A stretch of DNA of 21,462 nt from Planctomycetaceae bacterium. Lineage in GTDB: Bacteria; Planctomycetota; Planctomycetia; Pirellulales; Pirellulaceae. The notes beneath the pieces were generated by a model. It did no database searches, had not been told where the DNA came from, and worked only from the letters and a program-made list of their open reading frames with translations. Of this stretch, positions 15,825-21,462 are shown piece after piece (position 1 is the stretch's first letter; each line of letters begins with the position of its first letter). Made by a program: the position numbers and the translations under genes. The DNA lies in contig DTSG01000549.1 in the NCBI GenBank assembly GCA_012965455.1, forward strand, positions 1 to 21,462, written 5' to 3'.

Positions 15825-16676
15825 CTATTTCTTGCCTACACCTTCAAATCGCCCCATCAATCCCTCACTGAGAATGCCTACTTCTAGCATCAGTCGTGCT
15901 ACTCGGTTTTTGAGAATGTTATAAACAGCAATAGCTGGAATGGCGATCGCCAACCCTAGGAGAGTTGTAAACAAAGCAGTTGAGATACCACCGGCAAGCT
16001 CGGAAGCTTCCGGTGTCGACCCACCCGTTGCGATAACCTGAAACGCCGAGATCATCCCGTGAACCGTTCCAAACAATCCAACCATCGGTGAAATCGTTCC
16101 GATCAAAGCCATATAACTCAATCGATGTTCAAGCTTCATATTCTCTTCTTCACCAATCTCCTGCATCGCTTCGATAGCCTGAGGATACCCAGCTGACAGC
16201 TTCGCTAAACCAGCTGACAAAACAGAACCTAGTACAGATTCGTGCTCCTTGGCTAATTCGTAAGCGTCTTGATATTGCTTATTGTCGAGCATCTCTTCAA
16301 AGTCTTCGACTAGATGCACTGGGCAAACTTTACTGCGAGCACTGGTGATCAAGTTCATGACAAACAGGGCTACGAGTGTAAAAGAAAGTCCGAGAAAAAT
16401 TAGCATATAGCTGACACCAAGTGCTTCAAACACCCAAGCCAGATAAGACGTTTCTCCCGCTGCGGCATCTGCGGCCGCCGCCTCGTTTTCCTCATTGTCC
16501 GGAGCCGGTTCCGCAGCGTCCTCTTCAGGCACGTTTTCCTCAGGCAGCTCATCTTGCGCAACCGCCACTGATGTCATGTTAAGGCTGAGCGAATCGCCCA
16601 AACCGACAACTAGCGCTAATGCCGTTAGCCCTGTCAAAATCCATTTGGGCCACGCTGGAATTGCTAATTGAACCAT
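15825..16676 (-). CDS. ExbB/TolQ/MotA proton channel family protein with exported acidic N-terminal segment
   Basis: This is the pentameric channel subunit that works with ExbD/TolR. The 283-residue product has a first hydrophobic segment at about 12-40 ending in SVAVAQ, which looks like a cleavable signal peptide or an extra anchor. A very acidic, alanine-rich linker follows (about 42-75, e.g. PEENVPEEDAAEPAPDNEEN). The three canonical ExbB helices come next: about 88-110, 188-212 (MALIGTISPMVGLFGTVHGMISAF) and 229-255 (GGISTALFTTLLGLAIAIPAIAVYN). The large cytoplasmic loop lies between the first two. The GLFGTV and TALxTTxxGL motifs are diagnostic. GGAG lies 6 bases before the ATG, one of the clearest ribosome binding sites here. 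The gap to the upstream TPR gene is 186 bases, so it may also have its own promoter. Confidence 0.92.
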   Translation of the reverse strand: MVQLAIPAWPKWILTGLTALALVVGLGDSLSLNMTSVAVAQDELPEENVPEEDAAEPAPDNEENEAAAADAAAGETSYLAWVFEALGVSYMLIFLGLSFTLVALFVMNLITSARSKVCPVHLVEDFEEMLDNKQYQDAYELAKEHESVLGSVLSAGLAKLSAGYPQAIEAMQEIGEEENMKLEHRLSYMALIGTISPMVGLFGTVHGMISAFQVIATGGSTPEASELAGGISTALFTTLLGLAIAIPAIAVYNILKNRVARLMLEVGILSEGLMGRFEGVGKK

Positions 16677-16702
16677 TATTGTCTCCGTTCTTTGAATCTA
16701 AA

Positions 16703-16732
16703 ACTCATTGTTGAGTGTGGTACAAAAGTACC
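16703..16732 (-). promoter_or_regulatory. Two adjacent short hairpins in the leader of the exbB-like gene
   Basis: ACTCA and TGAGT (16703-16716) and GGTAC and GTACC (16719-16732) each form a perfect 5-base stem with a 4-base loop, and only two bases separate them. They lie 27 to 56 bases before the start codon and do not cover the GGAG ribosome binding site. On the minus strand the second hairpin met is followed by TTT, too short for a convincing terminator. The rest of the gap back to the upstream TPR gene contains only the weak stem listed separately. Confidence 0.35.
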
Positions 16733-16815
16733 GCATAAGTAAAATGATAGTATTAGTCTATTTGTTTAAGGGATGTGATTATGATTAATGTTCGTTGCAA
16801 TGGACTCTGTATTAT

Positions 16816-16847
16816 TCCCGAACGGACGTCAAAATAAAAGCTCGGGA
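16816..16847 (-). terminator. Weak stem-loop after the 355-residue TPR gene
   Basis: A 6-base stem (TCCCGA and TCGGGA) with a 20-base loop begins 16 bases after the stop codon. There is no clear T-run after it on the minus strand, so it is at best a weak or factor-assisted terminator or a 3' end stabiliser. It could be chance. Confidence 0.2.
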
Positions 16848-16862
16848 GCAAATGATTGTCGA

Positions 16863-17930
16863 TTATTCTGCTCGTGATTTCTGTTCCCAAAAGGTGCCCG
16901 CATACTTTTCTCGCAGCAGACGTTTGCTGTCTTGAGCACGATCCGCTTTACTAACCTCGATCCACAGTTGCGACAAGTGATACAGTGATTCCGCATGTGC
17001 ATCCGCAGATTCGTTAAATATTAAGTGGGTGTGTAGAAACGCAAGGATAGCATCTTTGGGCTGTTTATTGCTGCGGTAACAAACACCCTGAGCATTGTAT
17101 GCTTGAGCAAATAACTGTTTCTGCGTTTTAGGGTCATTGTCCTTAATCAACTTATCAGTCAGCGCTATCCCAGCTACCGCTTTTCCCGTTTCACCCAAAC
17201 ACCTTGCTTGGCCAGCTTTTGCCTCAGAAACGGTCGCTTGCATCAACGGCGTCGTCGCGGGAACCGCAGCGACTTTCTCGAACATGACCAACGCAGCGAC
17301 ATACTCGCCTTTACCCACTGTTGAATTAGCCAATCGCAACGTCCCTTTGATCTGTAAATCTGCCCAAGGAGATGTCGTTAAAATAGTGTACTGTTCAGCA
17401 GCCTTGTCAAAACTTCCCACCGCGTACGCTAAATCACCGAACAACTCGACGACTTCATAATAATGATAGCTATCAGCATGTTGTTGCAAAAAGGCGACTA
17501 ACAGGTTACCAGCTTGATTTTTATCACCATCACCAGCAAGCGCGCTACGTGCATCCACTGCAGCAAGCATATAAGCAACCTCCTGTTTGACGAGATTATT
17601 CTGGATCGCATCAAGATTCACCTTGGCAAGTTCCGCTCGAGCGTCTTTTAACTGGCCTTTTCGAAACATCGCTGCCGCTTGTAAGACTTCGGTAGGGGAG
17701 TCCAAGAATTGGATTCGCGATACGTCGTTGGCGGCCAACTTACGCGGCACACCGTTAACTCGCACGGTCACTTCGTTTTTAGTAATCGAGTCAATCTGAC
17801 CCTTCACTGAATCACCAGGACTGCTGATCAAGTAAATCTGATCCTTGACCTGTGCTTGCACAGCAGTCGTACCGACCAAAAACAGACTCGACAATAGCAC
17901 GAGCTTTATTAGTTGCAATCGTTTGATCAT
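16863..17930 (-). CDS. Exported TPR-repeat protein
   Basis: The 355-residue product starts with a clear signal peptide (MIKRLQLIKLVLLSSLFLVG, then TTAVQAQ) with likely cleavage after the AQA near residue 26. A small beta-rich region follows (about 30-75, DSVKGQIDSITKNEVTVRVNG), then helical pairs with TPR character, e.g. SFDKAAEQYTILTTSP, GEYVAALVMFEKVAAVP, AYNAQGVCYRSNKQPKDAILAFL and ESLYHLSQLWIEVSKADRAQDSKRLLREKY. TPR proteins are protein-binding scaffolds; CpoB/YbgF plays such a role next to Tol-Pal. The place upstream of exbB and exbD genes suggests a periplasmic partner of that motor, but this is inference. No enzyme motif is seen. AGGGA lies 9 bases before the ATG. Confidence 0.78.
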   Translation of the reverse strand: MIKRLQLIKLVLLSSLFLVGTTAVQAQVKDQIYLISSPGDSVKGQIDSITKNEVTVRVNGVPRKLAANDVSRIQFLDSPTEVLQAAAMFRKGQLKDARAELAKVNLDAIQNNLVKQEVAYMLAAVDARSALAGDGDKNQAGNLLVAFLQQHADSYHYYEVVELFGDLAYAVGSFDKAAEQYTILTTSPWADLQIKGTLRLANSTVGKGEYVAALVMFEKVAAVPATTPLMQATVSEAKAGQARCLGETGKAVAGIALTDKLIKDNDPKTQKQLFAQAYNAQGVCYRSNKQPKDAILAFLHTHLIFNESADAHAESLYHLSQLWIEVSKADRAQDSKRLLREKYAGTFWEQKSRAE

Positions 17931-17963
17931 TTGTAATATCCCTATTTATCTTTTTATCAATCG

Positions 17964-17992
17964 GCTGTCATCCGCGTAGGGGCGACAACAGC
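17964..17992 (-). promoter_or_regulatory. Intercistronic hairpin between the two TPR genes
   Basis: On the minus strand GCTGTTGTC pairs with GATGACAGC in a 9-base stem that includes two G-U wobbles, closing an 11-base loop. It lies about 30 bases after the stop of the 1063-residue gene and about 33 bases before the next start, inside a 91-base gap. The bases after it on the minus strand are A-rich rather than T-rich, so a processing or mRNA stability element is more likely than an intrinsic terminator. Confidence 0.4.
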
Positions 17993-18021
17993 ATTTTCCT
18001 CATAGCCACGCTGGGCTAACT

Positions 18022-21000
18022 CTACTTGTTTGCTAAACCAGTAACACGTTCACCCAGAGCTTTTTGAATTTGCCTTAACATCGCATCAAAGCGAGCCTGG
18101 AATTCAGGCCCGCCAAGTTCTGGGTATATTTTCTTTGTATTGAGTATCTCTAATTTGGCGTAACCCAAATATTTCTTTTTGTCTTCACCCGTCTTCAACA
18201 TTGCAAAACCCAAACGGGCCTCGGCCATCCCCAGCCGCGACTCATAGTATTCGTTTTTAAATGTATCTTTACCCTGCGTTAACCGGCTTATTTTTCGCCA
18301 ACCCCAGATTAAGTTGTCGCCACTTTTTAGTTCGCGAGCACCCCCAATGGCTAGCAAATATTTAGCCGAATCCTTTTCCAGCATGCCTATTTCACTGTAA
18401 GTGCGTGCGGCTTCTATTTGAACGCTGACGTTCGATGGTGTCGCTAACAGAATGTAAGCAAGCTCAGTCGAGGCTGCGGAGTAATCACCGATCTTCTTCA
18501 TGACTTGAGCCAAATTCAAGCGAATCGAACCAATATATGCCTGCGACGTCGCAGGGTCTTCGTGCACCCAAGTTGGATCCGCTTTGCCTGTTGTTTTAAT
18601 TTCGGTAAACTGCTTGATTGCTTTTTCGTAATACTCTTTGGCTTGAGGCGTCATCCTACCGTTGACCTCAAATCCGTTACCGAGACTCTGCATCGTAACG
18701 CCAACCCAATGCCGAACGGTAAACTGGTCCGACGTCTTGCTGACTTCATTGAGGAAAGTTTCGAAACCATTGGCGAGCACCTGTCGCTGAGCGTCATCAC
18801 TGGCTGCGGCTAATTGAGCTTCCAATTCTCGAGCCAACGTAAAGTAAATGCTCACCAAACGTTTTTGCCCATCCGGTGTTTCGCCAACAAGGTCGTTTAG
18901 CTCAGCCATGATTGCTTTGGCGTCGTCAATGTGTGCTTGGGCGTCCTCACCAGATCCAAGCATGGCGATATGGCCACTTAGGGCAATTCGAAAACCTTGT
19001 TCAGCTAGCGAAGAACTGCTGGCCGCGGGATCGTTATTTCGAATCAACGTCAGCAATCCATAATCATCGGCTTCTAAATGAGTGACTGCTTTGGCTGCCT
19101 CACCCACTTGAATATAATACTGACAAGCCGACAACAAACCGTTCACGGAACTGGAAGTAATTCGAGCAGTTTTTGCACTGGCGGCTAAATGGTCTGTGCC
19201 GGCAGTCAACATTTCGGCAGCAACTGCTAACAACTGCGGAATCTCGGTTGCCAACTCAGCAAGACGCGCTGGATTAGATTGATTCTCTTTTAGTTTTTTC
19301 TCCTCCGCCGTTCTTTGGCGATACCGCAACCACATCGCTCGGCCCAAACGTAATTCAGACTCCAATCGCTCCGCAGCCCCTTCCGGAATATCCAACGTTA
19401 GGGTACGGGCGTCATCAAAGCGGCCAGCTTCGATCATGTAGGGCACGAGTCTTCGTCGAGCATCTATCGCTTCCTCACTAGTTTCCCAATTCTTGATCGT
19501 ATATTCAGCGATATCAATCAACCGCAAGACTTCAAATTCGCGGTCGTCTTTGGCAGCTTGGTTGTAGAGTAATTGGTAGCAATTCAAGGCAATTTTCGCA
19601 CAAGGCAACGCGGCGTTGGTGCCGGGATATCGCCGCGCCAAATATTCGCCCAAAACAGCCGCTTCAAAATATTGTTTGCGGCTGTAATTGATGAATGTCA
19701 AATAGTAATAGACTTCCTGCAGTTGTTCCACTGGCGTGTCAGCATCGGTAAACGCTAATGCCATTTCATAATATGACACAGCTGCAGCTTGCGTTGATTT
19801 ATAATTTTCCCGAGCTTCACGCAATTGAGCTACTAAAACAATCTTATTAGCCTCATCGGTCTCGACCTCAATGGTTGCCGGCAAACTCTTAATGGTAAAT
19901 TCCATCGTTTGAGCCGCCTCCATGTATTCCTTGCCCTGCGCCAAAGCCTCGGCGAATGTCTCTGGAGTTTTTTCTTCTTCATTCGCACCACCTGGCAAGT
20001 CAGGCAGAGACGCGATCAGATCACGCGCGGCACTTTTATACTGCCCAGGGTATTTGAGAATTTGTTGTGCTAGTTTGCGAGCTGCTACATATGCCTTGCG
20101 GGCTTCACGATCCTCGGGGTTTTTCTTTTCCAAGGTCTGAGCTTTTTGAATATAGGCCCGTGCAAGCTCTAGTTGAAATGCATGCCATTCGGCATTGTAT
20201 GTTTCATTGGGCCGTATATCTGCGTTCCACTCGACGCCAATCGCCAATGCCTGTTCAATCTGGTTTACCGATTTATGCGATAGGACTTCGATATACAGCG
20301 GCATTGCTAGCGTGACAATATTTCTAAAGCCAGGTGTTTCGCGTTGGTCGACCACCTGTTTGAGATAACTCATTGCTTGCTTAGTGTCGTCCATTGCCAA
20401 ATAGCACCGTCCCTGGGCAACTAAGGCTATTAACCCAGCACCTTTGTTACGGTACTTAATCGCTATTTCATCGTACTCAGGCAACGCTTGTTCAAATGCG
20501 GCCTTGTGTTCAGCTGTGCCCGGATCGTACGTCTTACCGATTTCCTCAAGCAATTTCGTGGCGGTAATCATCACTTGCAAGTAATTACCGTACAGCGATT
20601 TCCGCCGCTCAATTTGTGGCTGTTGCGTTTTGGGATCCAAAATCTTCGGTATCGCTTCTAATTCCGTTTTCAGTTGCGTTCGACCCGCCACATAGATCTC
20701 ACGAGCTCGTAGCAACAGCGCTCGAGCTGTACCTAACATGTCATCGCGAACCGTCTTGTTCTCGTCTTTACTCGCTTCGAATAAGATAAGATTGGCTCGC
20801 TGAAATAATAGGTTGCCTAACTCGTTACTCGCAAGGATCTTTAGTTCAGCATTTTGAGACCCCTGAGCAAACTTCTCTAGTAATTGTTGAGCAACTGCAA
20901 ATTGCTTATCTCGCTCGTCGCCGTTGCCAATCAGCCGAGCACTCTGAATGAGAACAAGGGCACGCTCATAGTCTAACTTGACACGAAACTCAGCCGAAAG

Positions 21001-21213
21001 TAGATCCTTCTCGACTTGTAGATCCAAGTAGTACTCGGCTAAATCATAATACTTCAGTTCTCGTAGCGATCTTAAAAACGCGCCTGCAGGCTCCTCTGCC
21101 TGGACCGCCTCTCGACCCAGTATGGTCACGCCCAGCAGGAATACGGCAAGTATTGCAAATCGCGTGGGTAATGCTCGACGCGTTAGTAGTAATAGAGTCC
21201 TACAACAGATCAT
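18022..21213 (-). CDS. Large exported TPR-like repeat protein of unknown function
   Basis: The 1063-residue product has a signal peptide (hydrophobic core about 17-32, LPTRFAILAVFLLGVTIL, ending AVQAEEP). The rest is nearly all helical. Many segments look like TPR or TPR-like units, e.g. ALVAQGRCYLAMDDTKQAMSYLKQVVD, VQLQEVYYYLTFINYSRKQYFEAAV with LGEYLARRYPG, and GDYSAASTELAYILLATPSN. The pattern of tool-sized repeats with LARRYPGTNAAL recalls outer-membrane assembly and Tol-associated TPR proteins. No enzymatic motif is visible. It is the first gene of the run that continues with the second TPR protein and the exbB, exbD, exbD genes, so it is a candidate periplasmic scaffold for that system. 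The ATG is followed by CysCysArg before the hydrophobic core; no lipobox is seen. The Shine-Dalgarno signal is weak. Confidence 0.75.
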   Translation of the reverse strand: MICCRTLLLLTRRALPTRFAILAVFLLGVTILGREAVQAEEPAGAFLRSLRELKYYDLAEYYLDLQVEKDLLSAEFRVKLDYERALVLIQSARLIGNGDERDKQFAVAQQLLEKFAQGSQNAELKILASNELGNLLFQRANLILFEASKDENKTVRDDMLGTARALLLRAREIYVAGRTQLKTELEAIPKILDPKTQQPQIERRKSLYGNYLQVMITATKLLEEIGKTYDPGTAEHKAAFEQALPEYDEIAIKYRNKGAGLIALVAQGRCYLAMDDTKQAMSYLKQVVDQRETPGFRNIVTLAMPLYIEVLSHKSVNQIEQALAIGVEWNADIRPNETYNAEWHAFQLELARAYIQKAQTLEKKNPEDREARKAYVAARKLAQQILKYPGQYKSAARDLIASLPDLPGGANEEEKTPETFAEALAQGKEYMEAAQTMEFTIKSLPATIEVETDEANKIVLVAQLREARENYKSTQAAAVSYYEMALAFTDADTPVEQLQEVYYYLTFINYSRKQYFEAAVLGEYLARRYPGTNAALPCAKIALNCYQLLYNQAAKDDREFEVLRLIDIAEYTIKNWETSEEAIDARRRLVPYMIEAGRFDDARTLTLDIPEGAAERLESELRLGRAMWLRYRQRTAEEKKLKENQSNPARLAELATEIPQLLAVAAEMLTAGTDHLAASAKTARITSSSVNGLLSACQYYIQVGEAAKAVTHLEADDYGLLTLIRNNDPAASSSSLAEQGFRIALSGHIAMLGSGEDAQAHIDDAKAIMAELNDLVGETPDGQKRLVSIYFTLARELEAQLAAASDDAQRQVLANGFETFLNEVSKTSDQFTVRHWVGVTMQSLGNGFEVNGRMTPQAKEYYEKAIKQFTEIKTTGKADPTWVHEDPATSQAYIGSIRLNLAQVMKKIGDYSAASTELAYILLATPSNVSVQIEAARTYSEIGMLEKDSAKYLLAIGGARELKSGDNLIWGWRKISRLTQGKDTFKNEYYESRLGMAEARLGFAMLKTGEDKKKYLGYAKLEILNTKKIYPELGGPEFQARFDAMLRQIQKALGERVTGLANK

Positions 21214-21360
21214 TAATGTTCTTTTATTTACCGTTTTGGAAGAGATACAAGTTGCGAAGCTAAAGAGACCAACCTTGTGAGTAGGTCACGACAATTGTAA
21301 CGCACTACAGCCGCAAAAGTACCTTCACAATCCTTGCAACTTGCGAAACTTCTGCAGCTT

Positions 21361-21396
21361 TCATAATAGGAATTATTATGATGATCTATGATCTAT
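21361..21396. promoter_or_regulatory. Palindrome with adjoining tandem 7-base repeat upstream of the large TPR gene
   Basis: TCATAATA and TATTATGA form perfect 8-base arms around a 5-base centre at 21361-21381. Two bases later GATCTAT occurs twice in tandem (21383-21396). The element is about 150 bases upstream of the TPR gene, in the last 249 bases of the window, which hold no gene. It could control this operon or a divergent gene beyond the right edge. The rest of this stretch shows no gene, and I see no convincing promoter. Confidence 0.35.
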
Positions 21397-21462
21397 TTTA
21401 TTTCCTGTTCACGTAACACTGGCGAGAGTTCCCAGTTTTGTAAAATAAATTCTATTTCACAT

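Noticed and set aside
21248..21343. Inverted 8-base pair CAAGTTGC and GCAACTTG about 80 bases apart
   Set aside because: Arms this short and this far apart are expected by chance in AT-rich intergenic DNA, and nothing else supports a structure.

Overview
The window looks like chromosomal DNA of a planctomycete, probably of the Pirellulaceae type. I infer this from four things: the shape of its cytochrome c maturation genes (a ResB C-terminus followed by a CcsA with a very long exported N-terminal part), the exported TPR proteins placed next to ExbB/ExbD/ExbD, weak Shine-Dalgarno signals, and frequent TTG/GTG start candidates. Base composition is moderate. I see no insertion sequence, CRISPR array, rRNA or tRNA. 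No gene-free stretch exceeds about 250 bases. The first gene runs off the left edge.

Layout. (1) Positions 1-5146, plus strand: a System II cytochrome c maturation pair. The first gene is the C-terminal part of ResB (Ccs1), which carries an unusual insertion of six YWTD/YWID-type repeats predicted to form a beta-propeller. The second is a CcsA/ResC haem handler of 1030 residues with an intact WWD motif. (2) Positions 5180-7407, minus strand: a bile-acid-symporter-like carrier of the SLC10A7/YfeH type, followed by a membrane-anchored protein with AsmA-like features. (3) Position 7574 onward, plus strand: aroC (chorismate synthase), whose stop codon overlaps that of the convergent prmC. (4) Positions 8710-13804, minus strand, read right to left: a possible small ORF, galE, a long PlsC-type acyltransferase, rpmE (zinc form of bL31), prfA (RF1) and prmC (the methyltransferase that modifies the RF1 GGQ glutamine). 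This is lipid/envelope precursor metabolism followed by translation termination. (5) Positions 13872-14810, plus strand: a XerC/XerD-type tyrosine recombinase. (6) Positions 14845-21213, minus strand, read right to left: an exported 1063-residue TPR-like protein, an exported 355-residue TPR protein, an ExbB/TolQ/MotA proton channel with an acidic exported N-terminal segment, and two different ExbD/TolR proteins.

How the genes work together. ResB and CcsA carry haem across the cytoplasmic membrane and attach it to apocytochromes. prfA and prmC are a substrate-enzyme pair. The TPR-TPR-ExbB-ExbD-ExbD block looks like a proton-motive-force-driven envelope machine whose periplasmic partners are TPR proteins rather than an obvious TonB or Pal; its function is not known from the sequence. 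The most interesting observation is the propeller inserted into ResB. Several intergenic dyads and hairpins may be regulatory and are listed separately.
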